Source: Leclercia sp. AS011 (GTDB lineage: Bacteria; Pseudomonadota; Gammaproteobacteria; Enterobacterales; Enterobacteriaceae). From it: a DNA stretch of 64,000 nucleotides. The notes under the pieces are model-generated. The model was not told the DNA's origin, made no database searches, and worked only from the letters and a program-made list of their open reading frames with translations. The position numbers and the translations under genes are program-made. Positions within the stretch are counted from its first letter, which is position 1. The number at the start of each line of letters is the position of its first letter. Below, piece by piece: positions 10,386 through 21,130 of this stretch. The stretch covers positions 620,001 through 684,000 of the forward strand of contig NZ_JBBCMA010000001.1 in the NCBI RefSeq assembly GCF_037152535.1. The letters run 5' to 3'.

Positions 10386-10780
10386 TGAGACGTAAATTAC
10401 TCTGGTTACTGGCCCTGCCGATGATGGCGCAGGCCGCAGGCGAGGGGGCATGGCAGGACAGCAGTATCGGCCTGACCCTCAACAACCGCGGCGTGGCGGC
10501 CTCGTCCCGCCCGCTGTCGGCGAAGCAACCGGTATCCGGCTTGATGACCCTGGTGGTCTGGCGCTACGAGCTGAATGGCCCGATCCCCGCCGGGCTGCGG
10601 GTGCGGCTATGCTCCCAGGCGCGCTGCACCGAACTGGACGGCGCCAGCGGCAGCACCAATGCGTTCAATAATGTGCCCGCCGCCGAGCCGCTGCGCTTTA
10701 TCTGGGAAGTTCCCGGCGGCGGTCGTCTCATCCCCGCCCTGAAGGTGCAGCGCAACGAAGTCATCGTTAACTACCGCTAA
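10385..10780 (+). CDS. flhE: Flagellar protein FlhE
   Basis: 131 aa with a signal peptide (MRRKLLWLLALPMMAQA, cleavage after AQA). Periplasmic protein, non-essential for flagellation, that in Salmonella prevents proton leak through the export apparatus. Two cysteines in CSQARC could form a disulfide. Its ATG shares a base with the flhA stop. Last gene of the flhBAE operon. Confidence 0.92.
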   Translation: MRRKLLWLLALPMMAQAAGEGAWQDSSIGLTLNNRGVAASSRPLSAKQPVSGLMTLVVWRYELNGPIPAGLRVRLCSQARCTELDGASGSTNAFNNVPAAEPLRFIWEVPGGGRLIPALKVQRNEVIVNYR

Positions 10781-10795
10781 ACGCCCGCTTTTTCG

Positions 10796-10823
10796 CCAGT
10801 TATCAGTCCATTCTGATGACTGG
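10796..10823 (+). terminator. Possible flhE hairpin terminator (no T-run)
   Basis: CCAGTTATCAG, loop TCCATT, CTGATGACTGG: 11-bp arms with one G-T pair, 16 bp after the flhE stop. The lack of a T-run makes it a weak terminator or an mRNA-end stabiliser. Confidence 0.4.
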
Positions 10824-10845
10824 CTCGCATAATTGACCCCGCCTT

Positions 10846-10874
10846 TTGAAGCAAAAGAAACGCTGTTTTATAAA
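10846..10874 (+). promoter_or_regulatory. rhiT promoter with embedded KdgR operator
   Basis: -35 TTGAAG (10846-10851), 17-bp spacer, -10 TATAAA (10869-10874). The 19-mer AAAGAAACGCTGTTTTATA at 10854-10872 agrees with the KdgR consensus AATRAAAYRNYGTTTYATT at 17 of 19 positions and fills the spacer and part of the -10 box, so bound KdgR should block RNA polymerase. KdgR control of rhiTN is established in Dickeya; the assignment here is from sequence match and gene identity. Confidence 0.75.
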
Positions 10875-10972
10875 AGAGTGACGCGCGTAGTAAATCTCTT
10901 TGCATTTTTGCCAGTTGCCGCCCGGCGGTGGCAGAAACAGAAAGGTATCCGCGTAGGGATACTCTTACTGTA

Positions 10973-11032
10973 ACCCTGTAGTCACTCCCGTTCCCTCCGG
11001 GCTAACCGGGAGTCATCTAAAACTTACAGGGT
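10973..11032 (+). promoter_or_regulatory. Structured rhiT mRNA leader that may mask the ribosome-binding site
   Basis: In a leader of about 160 nt, ACCCTGTA (10973-10980) can pair with TACAGGGT (11025-11032), which includes the only purine-rich stretch close to the ATG at 11041 (AGGG, 11028-11031). Nested inside, ACTCCCG (10984-10990) pairs with CGGGAGT (11007-11013). A known riboswitch class was not recognised. Confidence 0.4.
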
Positions 11033-11040
11033 CGACGGTA

Positions 11041-12624
11041 ATGAAAACACGTAAAATTGGACTCGCAAACTATCTGGCCTACGGGTCGGGCGATTTTCTC
11101 GGGGCGGGAACCACAGCGCTGACCGCTGCCTGGCTGTTATATTTTTATACCACGTTCTGCGGCCTCTCTCCGATTGAGGCCACCTTCATCTTTGCCGCAG
11201 CAAGGGTTCTGGATGCCGTCGTCAGTCCGCTGATGGGCTTTCTCACCGATAACTTCGGCACCACCTGGCTGGGCAAACGCTTTGGCCGTCGCAAGTTCTT
11301 TATCCTGCTCGGCATCCCGTGCGTCTTCAGCTACTCGCTGATGTGGGTCGGGGATATGAGCTTCTGGTACTACCTGGTGACCTATCTGATCTTTGATATC
11401 GTCTACACCATGATCCTGGTCCCGTACGAAACGCTGGTACCGGAGATGACCGACGATTTCAAACAGAAAACCAAATTCTCCGGCGCGCGTATCTCCATGG
11501 CCCAGATGTCGGCGATTCTGGCCTCGTTCCTGCCGGGGATCCTGTTAACCCACTTCGGTAAAGACAACGCCATCTCCTTCTTCTATGCCAGCCTGGTGTT
11601 CTCGGTGCTGTGCGCCCTGATGCTGACCTTCGTCTGGTGCTTTACCTGGGAGCGTCCGCGTGAAGAGTGGACCGAAGCCGCGCTGCGTGCCGAAGAAGAG
11701 AAGAAAAAGCTGACCCTCGGTCAGAGCCTGAACCGTCTGTTCGTTGAGCTGGGTTCCACCCTGCGGATTAAAATTTTCCGTCAGCATCTTGGGATGTACC
11801 TCGGGGGCTACATTGCGCAGGACGTGTTCAACGCCGTCTTTACCTACTACGTGGTCTTTGTGCTGATGCAGGAAGCCTCCATGGCCTCTAACCTGCTGGG
11901 CACCATGGCTATCTTCCAGTTCCTCGCCGTTATCGCCATGATCCCACTGTGCATCCGCTTTGGACCCGCGCCGTCGTACCGCATGGTGGTGGTGCTGTTC
12001 GGTCTGGCGTCCATGTCTTACGCGGGTCTCTACTACGCGGGGATGAGCGATATCTACGCGCTGCTGCTGTTGGTCTCTGCGCTGGCGGGGCTGGGCCGCG
12101 GCGGGATCAACTATGTGCCATGGAATACCTACACCTATATCGCTGACGTGGATGAAGTCATTACCGGTCAGCGCCGCGAGGGCATCTTCGCGGGCATCAT
12201 GACCCTGACCCGTAAAGCGTCCCAGGCGGGGGCCGTTATGCTGGTGGGGATCGTCATGCAGATGTCCGGCTTTGTCAGCGGTCAGAAAGTGCAGCCGGAA
12301 GGGGTAAGCCACACCATTCTGATGATCCTGAGCGTGGGCACCATCCTGGTCCTGTGCTGCGGCTTCCTGGTGTCACTGCGCTTTAAGCTGAACTTACAAA
12401 CGCACAGCACGCTGCGTGAAGAGACGGCGAGGATGCGTGAGTCGGGCCGCGCGATGCCGGAGGCCGCCACGCCGCAGGCCCGCGCCACGGTCGAAATGCT
12501 GGCGGGTATGCCCTATGACTGCCTGTGGGGCAACAACAACATCGGCTATCTGAATCGCAATAAACCCGCTGCACCGTCCCTGAAAGAACGTGCTCCACTG
12601 AATTCGACATACAACAGAGGTTAA
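11041..12624 (+). CDS. rhiT: Rhamnogalacturonide transporter RhiT (GPH/MFS family)
   Basis: 527-aa inner-membrane symporter of the glycoside-pentoside-hexuronide family, about 12 membrane helices up to residue 445. Family marks: GAARVLDAVVSPLMGFLTD-like loop between helices 2 and 3 (AARVLDAVVSPLMGFLTDNF), the basic GKRFGRRKFF loop, and VPYETLVPEM after helix 4. A hydrophilic C-terminal tail of about 75 residues (HSTLREETARMRES to YNRG) extends past the last helix. Pairing with a GH105 hydrolase immediately downstream is the rhiTN arrangement of Dickeya, where RhiT imports unsaturated rhamnogalacturonan-I disaccharides. The exact substrate is inferred from that pairing. E. coli K-12 has yecT, not these genes, at this locus. 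Confidence 0.85.
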   Translation: MKTRKIGLANYLAYGSGDFLGAGTTALTAAWLLYFYTTFCGLSPIEATFIFAAARVLDAVVSPLMGFLTDNFGTTWLGKRFGRRKFFILLGIPCVFSYSLMWVGDMSFWYYLVTYLIFDIVYTMILVPYETLVPEMTDDFKQKTKFSGARISMAQMSAILASFLPGILLTHFGKDNAISFFYASLVFSVLCALMLTFVWCFTWERPREEWTEAALRAEEEKKKLTLGQSLNRLFVELGSTLRIKIFRQHLGMYLGGYIAQDVFNAVFTYYVVFVLMQEASMASNLLGTMAIFQFLAVIAMIPLCIRFGPAPSYRMVVVLFGLASMSYAGLYYAGMSDIYALLLLVSALAGLGRGGINYVPWNTYTYIADVDEVITGQRREGIFAGIMTLTRKASQAGAVMLVGIVMQMSGFVSGQKVQPEGVSHTILMILSVGTILVLCCGFLVSLRFKLNLQTHSTLREETARMRESGRAMPEAATPQARATVEMLAGMPYDCLWGNNNIGYLNRNKPAAPSLKERAPLNSTYNRG

Positions 12625-12628
12625 GATT

Positions 12629-13768
12629 ATGAAGGTTTGGCCTGTCAAACATAGCCCGTTACTGCGTCAGCCAGAGCGTTTTATCGCCAGAGATGAACTG
12701 AAAGCGCTGATCCAGAAAGTGACGCATAACCTGGTGAACATTCACGATAAAACCGGCGAGTTTTTACTCCGGCTGGACGACGGGCGGGTGATCGACACCA
12801 AAGGCTGGGCGGGCTGGGAGTGGACCCACGGGGTCGGTCTCTACGGGATCTGGCAGTATTACTGTCAGACCGGGGATGAAGGAATGCGCGATATCATCGA
12901 CAGCTGGTTTGCCGACCGTTTTGCCGAAGGGGCCACCACCAAAAACGTCAATACCATGTCGCCGTTTTTGACCCTCGCGTACCGCTATGAAGAGACGCGC
13001 AACCCGGCCTGGCTGCCCTGGCTGGAGAGCTGGGCCGAGTGGGCAATGGTTGAGATGCCGCGCACCGACCACGGCGGCATGCAGCACATCACGCTCGCGG
13101 AAGAGAATCATCAGCAGATGTGGGATGACACCCTGATGATGACCGTCCTGCCGCTGGCGAAGATTGGTAAACTGCTCAACAAACCCGAATACGTGGAAGA
13201 GGCGGTCTATCAGTTCCTGCTGCACGTGCAAAACCTGATGGATCGGGAGACCGGGCTGTGGTTCCACGGCTGGAACTACGACGGGCAGCACAACTTTGCC
13301 AACGCCCGCTGGGCGCGCGGCAACAGCTGGCTGACCATCGTGATTCCTGATTTCCTCGAGCTGGTGGATCTGCCGGAAAACAACGCCGTGCGCCGCTATC
13401 TGGTGCAGGTGCTGAATGCGCAGATTGCCGCCCTGGCGAAATGCCAGGACGACAGCGGCCTGTGGCATACGCTGCTCGACGATCCGAACTCCTATCTGGA
13501 GGCGTCGGCCACCGCCGGGTTTGCCTATGGGATCCTGAAAGCGGTGCGCAAGCGCTATGTGGCGGCGGAGTATGCGGAGGTGGCCGAGAAAGCCATTCGC
13601 GGGATCGTGAAGAATATCTCGCCGGAAGGGGAGCTGCTGCAAACGTCGTTCGGTACCGGGATGGGAAGCGATCTGGAGTTTTATCGCCAGATACCGCTGA
13701 CCTCGATGCCGTATGGCCAGGCGATGGCGATTTTGTGTCTGACGGAGTATTTACGCAAATACTTCTGA
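12629..13768 (+). CDS. rhiN: Unsaturated rhamnogalacturonyl hydrolase RhiN (GH105)
   Basis: Cytosolic 379-aa glycoside hydrolase family 105 enzyme; splits the unsaturated galacturonyl-rhamnose disaccharide made by rhamnogalacturonan lyase into rhamnose and an unsaturated uronate that enters the KDG pathway. Visible family features: (alpha/alpha)6 repeats with WEWTHGVGLYGIWQYY (67-82), MWDDTLMMTVLPLAKIG (about 155-171), whose acidic pair is the probable catalytic region, WFHGWNYDGQHNFANARWARGNSW, and SYLEASATAGFAYGILKAV. No signal peptide, as expected for an intracellular enzyme. Starts 4 bp after the rhiT stop with AGAGG upstream, so it is cotranscribed. Confidence 0.88.
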   Translation: MKVWPVKHSPLLRQPERFIARDELKALIQKVTHNLVNIHDKTGEFLLRLDDGRVIDTKGWAGWEWTHGVGLYGIWQYYCQTGDEGMRDIIDSWFADRFAEGATTKNVNTMSPFLTLAYRYEETRNPAWLPWLESWAEWAMVEMPRTDHGGMQHITLAEENHQQMWDDTLMMTVLPLAKIGKLLNKPEYVEEAVYQFLLHVQNLMDRETGLWFHGWNYDGQHNFANARWARGNSWLTIVIPDFLELVDLPENNAVRRYLVQVLNAQIAALAKCQDDSGLWHTLLDDPNSYLEASATAGFAYGILKAVRKRYVAAEYAEVAEKAIRGIVKNISPEGELLQTSFGTGMGSDLEFYRQIPLTSMPYGQAMAILCLTEYLRKYF

Positions 13769-13783
13769 TCGTTCTGAGCCACT

Positions 13784-13896
13784 CCCCGGTGGCGCTGCGC
13801 TTACCGGGGCTACAAAACAATAAACCCGGCGCAAGCCGGGTTTATTGTTTTAATTACCGGGGTTTTGTAGGCCTGATAAGCGTAGCGCCATCAGGC
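13784..13896. repeat. REP pair flanking the rhiN/argS terminator
   Basis: CCCCGGTGGCGCTGCGC...CCGGGG (13784-13812) and a second unit GTAGGCCTGATAAGCG...CATCAGGC (13866-13896) in the gap between convergent genes. Confidence 0.75.
13814..13852. terminator. Bidirectional terminator between rhiN and argS
   Basis: 17-bp perfect stem: AAAACAATAAACCCGGC (13814-13830), loop GCAA, complementary arm to 13851, with A/T runs on both sides. It serves the convergent rhiN and argS transcripts. Confidence 0.9.
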
Positions 13897-13915
13897 ATTA
13901 ACCCGAGTAACGATG

Positions 13916-15649
13916 TTACATGCGTTCTACGGTTTCGATACCCAGGGTATCCAGACCCAGCTTCAGGGTCTTCGCCGTCAGCTGCGCCAGCTTCAGGCGG
14001 CTGTTGCGTACCGCTTCACTCTCGGCCGAGAGAATAGGGCAGTGCTCGTAGAAGCCGGAGAACAGGCCAGCCAGATCGTACAGGTAGGCACACATCACGT
14101 GCGGCGTACCGTCGCGGGCCACTACGGACAGCGTCTCTTCGAACTGCAGCAGGCGCGCCGCCAGCTGTGCTTCGCGATCTTCGCTGATGATGACCTGCGC
14201 CTGGGCCAGCGCGCTGTCGTCGATCTCAGCCTTACGGAAGACGGACAGCACGCGGGTGTAGGCATACTGCATGTACGGCGCGGTGTTGCCTTCGAAGGCC
14301 AGCATGTTATCCCAGTCGAACACGTAGTCGGTGGTGCGGTTCTTGGAGAGATCCGCATATTTCACCGCACCGATACCGACGGCGTTGGCCAGTTTTTCCA
14401 GCTCGTCCGCAGGCATGTCCGGGTTTTTCTCGGCCACCAGGCGACGGGCACGCTCCAGCGCCTCATCCAGCAGATCTGCCAGCTTCACGGTACCGCCCGC
14501 ACGGGTTTTGAACGGCTTGCCGTCTTTGCCCAGCATCATGCCGAACATGTGGTGTTCCAGCGGTACGGAATCCGGTACATAACCGGCTTTACGCACGATG
14601 GTCCACGCCTGCATCAGGTGCTGGTGCTGGCGGGAGTCGATGTAATAGAGGACGCGATCGGCATGCAGCGTTTCATAACGGTATTTGGCGCAGGCGATAT
14701 CGGTGGTGGTGTAGAGGTAGCCGCCATCCTTTTTCTGGATGATGACGCCCATAGGTTCGCCTTCCTTGTTTTTGTACTCATCAAGGAACACCACCGTTGC
14801 GCCTTCGCTTTCGACTGCCAGCCCTTTGGCTTTGAGATCGGCCACGATACCGGCCAGCATCGGGTTGTACAGGCTCTCGCCCATCACGTCTTTACGGGTC
14901 AGGGTCACGTTCAGACGATCGTAGGTGAGCTGGTTCTGGGACATGGTGATGTCCACCAGCTGACGCCACATCTGACGGAAGTACTCATCGCCGCCCTGCA
15001 GCTTCACTACGTAGCTACGCGCGCGCTCGGCAAAGGCTTCGTCTTCGTCGTAGTGCTTTTTCGCGTCGCGGTAGAAACCTTCGAGGTCCGCCAGCGCCAT
15101 TTCACCGGCGTTATCCTGCTGCTGTTTTTCCAGCCAGGCGATCAGCATGCCGAACTGGGTACCCCAGTCGCCGACGTGGTTCGCGCGGATCACGTTGTGG
15201 CCGAGGAACTCAAGGGTGCGCACCGAGGCGTCACCGATAATGGTGGAGCGCAGGTGGCCGACGTGCATCTCTTTCGCCACGTTCGGGGCGGAATAGTCGA
15301 CGACGATAGTTTGTGCTTCCGGCTTTGCCACGCCCAGACGATCGGATTTCAGGGCCGCATCCACGTGTTGCGCCAGGAAGGCTGGGTCGAGGAAGATATT
15401 GATAAAGCCCGGCCCGGCGATTTCGGTTTTGCTGGCGATACCCTGCAGATCCAGATGCGTCAGGACCTGCTCTGCGAGTTGTCGCGGCGCCATGCCCAGT
15501 TTTTTAGCCACTGCCATCACGCCATTGGCCTGATAGTCGCCAAACTGTACTTTCGCTGACTGACGAACCTGCGGTTCACAGTCTGCAGGAGCGCCTGCAG
15601 CAATCAGTGCCTGACTGACTTTTTCTGAGAGAAGAGCCTGAATATTCAC
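13916..15649 (-). CDS. argS: Arginyl-tRNA synthetase
   Basis: Class I aminoacyl-tRNA synthetase charging tRNA-Arg. 577 aa, the E. coli length. N-terminal Add-1 domain (1-110) that contacts the tRNA D-loop, HIGH motif as HVGH (129-132, within [16 protein letters not shown]), and the C-terminal anticodon-binding helical domain ending LGIETVERM. The canonical KMSK is absent, as usual for this enzyme. It is transcribed towards rhiN and diverges from yecM. Confidence 0.99.
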   Translation of the reverse strand: MNIQALLSEKVSQALIAAGAPADCEPQVRQSAKVQFGDYQANGVMAVAKKLGMAPRQLAEQVLTHLDLQGIASKTEIAGPGFINIFLDPAFLAQHVDAALKSDRLGVAKPEAQTIVVDYSAPNVAKEMHVGHLRSTIIGDASVRTLEFLGHNVIRANHVGDWGTQFGMLIAWLEKQQQDNAGEMALADLEGFYRDAKKHYDEDEAFAERARSYVVKLQGGDEYFRQMWRQLVDITMSQNQLTYDRLNVTLTRKDVMGESLYNPMLAGIVADLKAKGLAVESEGATVVFLDEYKNKEGEPMGVIIQKKDGGYLYTTTDIACAKYRYETLHADRVLYYIDSRQHQHLMQAWTIVRKAGYVPDSVPLEHHMFGMMLGKDGKPFKTRAGGTVKLADLLDEALERARRLVAEKNPDMPADELEKLANAVGIGAVKYADLSKNRTTDYVFDWDNMLAFEGNTAPYMQYAYTRVLSVFRKAEIDDSALAQAQVIISEDREAQLAARLLQFEETLSVVARDGTPHVMCAYLYDLAGLFSGFYEHCPILSAESEAVRNSRLKLAQLTAKTLKLGLDTLGIETVERM

Positions 15650-15823
15650 CGGGATACCTTACATTTTTGACGCGCCCATCATGCTGTCGCGTCAGTTAAA
15701 GAAATTAGGCCGGGAGTATACTGCAATTGCCCGTTGCCGTCAGCACTGGCTCAAATCAGCGGTTGGTCGCAGCCCGGCAACAGAGTAAATTAACGCTTTT
15801 GCATGACGATAAGAGTATCAATG

Positions 15824-16384
15824 ATGGCGAACTGGCAATCAGTTGACGAGCTGCAGGACATTGCGGCCGATTTACCGCGTTTCACCGGGGCCTTTGCGGC
15901 GCTTGCCGAACGCCTGGGTCTGACGATCGCCCCGCTGGCGGCGGACCATATCTCCCTGCGCTGCCACCAGAACGCTACCGCCGAACGCTGGCGGCGCGGG
16001 TTTGAGCAGTGCGGCGAGCTGCTCTCGGAAAACATCATTAATGGCCGCCCGATCTGCCTGTTCAGGCTGCACGAGCCGGTCTGCGTCGCCCACTGGCGTT
16101 TTGACATTGTCGAGCTGCCGTGGCCGGGTGAAAAACGCTATCCCCACGAAGGCTGGGAGCACATCGAAATCGTGCTGCCTGGTGATCCCGACACCCTGAA
16201 CGCCCGCGCGCTGGCGCTGCTGTCCGACGAGGGCCTAAGCCAGCCCGGGATCGCCGTCAAAACCAGCTCGCCAAAAGGGGAGCGCGAGCGTCTGCCCAAT
16301 CCGACCCTGGCGGTCACCGATGGCAGCGTGACGGTGAAGTTTCACCCCTGGACCATCGAACAGATCGTCGCCAGCGAAGAATAA
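15824..16384 (+). CDS. yecM: VOC-superfamily protein YecM
   Basis: 186 aa from the ATG at 15824 (RBS AAGAG 8 bp upstream; ATGs at 15803 and 15821 are in frame). Glyoxalase-like beta-alpha-beta folds with a putative metal-binding set: H in ADHISLRCH, and HEGWEHIEIVLPG. Function unknown in E. coli; the structure suggests a metal-binding enzyme. Followed 9 bp later by cutC. Confidence 0.93.
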   Translation: MANWQSVDELQDIAADLPRFTGAFAALAERLGLTIAPLAADHISLRCHQNATAERWRRGFEQCGELLSENIINGRPICLFRLHEPVCVAHWRFDIVELPWPGEKRYPHEGWEHIEIVLPGDPDTLNARALALLSDEGLSQPGIAVKTSSPKGERERLPNPTLAVTDGSVTVKFHPWTIEQIVASEE

Positions 16385-16393
16385 GGAGGTTTT

Positions 16394-17137
16394 ATGGCAT
16401 TGCTTGAGATCTGTTGTTACAGCATGGAGTGCGCCGTCACCGCCGAGGCGCGCGGGGCGGATCGCATTGAACTCTGTGCGGCCACGAAAGAGGGGGGACT
16501 GACCCCCTCGTATGGCGTACTGAAATCGGTACGTCAGGCGGTGACCATTCCGGTGCACCCGATTATTCGCCCGCGCGGCGGGGATTTTTGCTACAGCACG
16601 GGCGAGTTTAACGCCATGCTGGAGGATATCGCCCTCGTAAAGCAACTGGGTTTCCCGGGGCTGGTGACTGGCCTGCTGAATGAAGACGGTCACATCGATA
16701 TGCCGCGCATGCGCCAGATTATGGCCGCCGCGCAGGGGATGGCAGTAACTTTTCATCGCGCCTTCGATATGTGCGTAAATCCGCAGCAAGCCGTTGAAAA
16801 TCTGGCGGAACTGGGGGTGGCGCGCATCCTGACGTCCGGTCAACACTCCTCTGCCGAAAAAGGTATTTCATTAATTAAGGAACTAAATGCACAAACAGGT
16901 GTTCCAATAATTATGGCCGGTGCTGGCGTTCGCGCCGCTAACCTGGAAACCTTTTTACAGGCAGGGGTTGAAGAGCTTCACAGCTCGGCAGGCAGATGGT
17001 TGCCGTCACCCATGCGCTATCGCAATCAAGGCTTGTCCATGTCAACGGATGCTGAGGCGGATGAATATTCCCGCTATGGCGTGGATGGCGAGTCGGTTGC
17101 AGAGATGAAGGCGATAATCGAACGGTATCGCCACTAA
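16394..17137 (+). CDS. cutC: CutC family protein (copper homeostasis)
   Basis: 247-aa TIM-barrel protein, one residue shorter than E. coli CutC. Strong ribosome-binding site AAGGAGG. Conserved segments: [58 protein letters not shown]. Originally tied to copper tolerance; whether it handles copper directly is disputed in the literature. Followed by a clear terminator, then a space where E. coli carries torYZ. Confidence 0.95.
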   Translation: MALLEICCYSMECAVTAEARGADRIELCAATKEGGLTPSYGVLKSVRQAVTIPVHPIIRPRGGDFCYSTGEFNAMLEDIALVKQLGFPGLVTGLLNEDGHIDMPRMRQIMAAAQGMAVTFHRAFDMCVNPQQAVENLAELGVARILTSGQHSSAEKGISLIKELNAQTGVPIIMAGAGVRAANLETFLQAGVEELHSSAGRWLPSPMRYRNQGLSMSTDAEADEYSRYGVDGESVAEMKAIIERYRH

Positions 17138-17189
17138 ACAGTTTTTACCGCGCATCATGTCGCCCAATATGATGCTTGTTTGTACCAGG

Positions 17190-17219
17190 CCCCTGCAATT
17201 TCAACAGGGGTCTTTTTTT
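17190..17219 (+). terminator. cutC rho-independent terminator
   Basis: CCCCTG (17190-17195), 9-nt loop, CAGGGG (17205-17210), then TC and seven Ts. Confidence 0.85.
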
Positions 17220-17224
17220 GTCCA

Positions 17225-17292
17225 TTTATCCTTCATATTTCAAGCTGCAGCTGCGTTGCCACCTTGCTGCAACTGGAAATATTTTGGATAAA
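17225..17292. repeat. 68-bp imperfect inverted-repeat element
   Basis: Two 27-bp arms, 17225-17251 and 17266-17292, share TTTATCC at the outer ends, ATATTTC in the middle and TGCAGC at the inner ends; five internal positions differ. The 14-bp centre is unpaired. It fills the cutC-cmoB gap and could end the cmoB transcript as a large hairpin or be a MITE-like repeat. I saw no second copy in the window. Confidence 0.6.
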
Positions 17293-17312
17293 GCGTGCCA
17301 GCCGTTAAAACA

Positions 17313-19457
<2,145 letters not shown>

Positions 19458-19508
19458 ACAAACTCCCTGTTTTTTGGCAGATGGCATTTCATATGATAGG
19501 GGCTGGGA

Positions 19509-20327
19509 TCAGAAAAGAGAAGATTGCTGCGGAATGTTGGGAGCGTCGCCAATGGACGGCGCCACGTCCCGCAAGGCTTGCCAGAGAGCATCGACCAGTT
19601 CAGGGGCCTGCGCAATATCGGGGGTATGTAAAAAAAGGTACGGGGTCCCGGTCTGTTCCCACTTCGCCAGGGTTTGCAGCCAGACGGCAAACAGCGCCTG
19701 GTTTTGCGGCATATTGTCGCTGCCGATAAAACGCACCATCGGGTTGCTGGCGGTCATCACCGCATGCACCGGCACCTTCGGTTTTTTGCGCTGGGCGTCG
19801 ATGATGGCCTCGTTGTGCGGCACCGCGGCGTGCACCGGACGGCTGTCGAGAATAGTGCGATTGACCCCGCGCTCGTGCAGGCCGCGGTTGAGCGCTTTCT
19901 CCGCCTCGCCTTTCATAAAGAACTCAGGATGACGGACCTCAACGCCGTAGGTGAATTCCCGCGGCAGGGCGTCCAGAAACTGCCACAGCGCAGGCAGATC
20001 CCGGGGACCAAAGGTGGCAGGGAGTTGAACCCAGTACTGGCCGATACGGTTGGCCAGCGGAGACAGCCGGGTGAAAAACTCTTCGGTGAGATCGTCGCAG
20101 TTGCGCAGCGCGGCCTGATGGGAAATGGTGGCCGGAAATTTAAAGCAGAAGCGAAAGTCGTCGCTGGTCTGCTCCCGCCAGCGCGCCACCACGTCGGCCT
20201 TGGGCAGCGCGTACAGCGTGGTGTTGCCCTCCACGCAGTTGAAGTGGCGGGCGTACTCTTCAAGGCCTGTAATGCCCAGCCGCACCCATTTCGGGTGCGA
20301 CCATTGGGGTAAACCCAGATAGATCAT
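19509..20327 (-). CDS. yecE: DUF72 family protein YecE
   Basis: 272 aa, TIM-barrel DUF72 protein, same length as E. coli. Opening motif [17 protein letters not shown] and the conserved [11 protein letters not shown] and [11 protein letters not shown] segments are visible. Function unknown. Starts inside the last codons of yecD (4-bp overlap), so the two are one transcript. Confidence 0.94.
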   Translation of the reverse strand: MIYLGLPQWSHPKWVRLGITGLEEYARHFNCVEGNTTLYALPKADVVARWREQTSDDFRFCFKFPATISHQAALRNCDDLTEEFFTRLSPLANRIGQYWVQLPATFGPRDLPALWQFLDALPREFTYGVEVRHPEFFMKGEAEKALNRGLHERGVNRTILDSRPVHAAVPHNEAIIDAQRKKPKVPVHAVMTASNPMVRFIGSDNMPQNQALFAVWLQTLAKWEQTGTPYLFLHTPDIAQAPELVDALWQALRDVAPSIGDAPNIPQQSSLF

Positions 20328-20890
20328 AGTGCGTTAATAATCTCGTCGGTGCTGCGCACCCGGCTGATGCGCGGGAAGATATGCGTCACGCTGGACTGAT
20401 GCTGTTCGGCGGTGGCCGTGCTGCAGGCATCTTCGGCGATCACCAGATTAAAGCCCAGCTCCCAGGCGTTGCGCGCGGTGGATTCCACGCCAATATTGGT
20501 GGCGATCCCACACAGAATAATAGTCTCAATGCCGCGGCGGCGCAGCTGCAGCTCCAGGTCGGTGCCGTAGAAGGCGCCCCACTGGCGTTTGGTCACTTCG
20601 ATATCGCTGTCGCGCTTGCCGAGGGCCGCGGGATAGGTCCACCAGTTGTCCGGCAGGGCATGGGCCGCGCCCTGGGCATCGACAGGCTGCTTCAGCGCCT
20701 CGGCAAAGTCTGCAGACCAGCCCACGCGCACCAGCACCACCGGCGAGCCACTTTCGCGGCATTTTTCCGCCAGGCGCGCGCTGCGGCTGACAACATCCTG
20801 CGCCGAATGTGGGCCACCGGCGAAGGGCAGGATCCCTTCCTGTAAATCAATGACTACGAGGGCGGTACGGGAGGCGTCGAGTGTGAACAT
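20324..20890 (-). CDS. yecD: Isochorismatase-family hydrolase YecD
   Basis: 188 aa, cysteine hydrolase of the isochorismatase/nicotinamidase superfamily. Catalytic Asp in [10 protein letters not shown], and Cys in [23 protein letters not shown]. Substrate unknown. Followed by yecE with a 4-bp overlap. Confidence 0.94.
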   Translation of the reverse strand: MFTLDASRTALVVIDLQEGILPFAGGPHSAQDVVSRSARLAEKCRESGSPVVLVRVGWSADFAEALKQPVDAQGAAHALPDNWWTYPAALGKRDSDIEVTKRQWGAFYGTDLELQLRRRGIETIILCGIATNIGVESTARNAWELGFNLVIAEDACSTATAEQHQSSVTHIFPRISRVRSTDEIINAL

Positions 20891-21048
20891 GGTTTTTCCT
20901 GTTAAAGAGTTAGTGTCATGAATACCTTACGCTGAGCCAGCATGTTCCAGGTCTGATATTTTTGTTAATTTTTGTGAGAATATGCAGGATGCGAGCAGCA
21001 ATCGCGCGTCTGGCGCGCTTCTCTCTTATCGTCTGGCGGAATTTCCAG

Positions 21049-21054
21049 TATAAT
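21049..21054 (+). promoter_or_regulatory. aspS -10 box
   Basis: Perfect TATAAT 77 bp before the aspS ATG, with a weak -35 (TTATCG) 17 bp upstream. The rest of the 240-bp yecD-aspS gap holds nothing else recognisable. Confidence 0.5.
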
Positions 21055-21130
21055 AGCCGCCTTTTTTCATCCAGTTTGACATACAGAAAGCTGCGACCTT
21101 GTAGCCTGCGGCTAAGTTAAGGGATATCTC

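Noticed and set aside
8394..10451. 685-codon open frame opposite flhA
   Set aside because: Its translation is His/Arg/Gln-rich and matches nothing, and flhA on the plus strand is full length. A GC-rich antisense shadow.
13913..15559. 548-codon open frame opposite argS
   Set aside because: Shadow of argS; biased composition and no recognisable domain.
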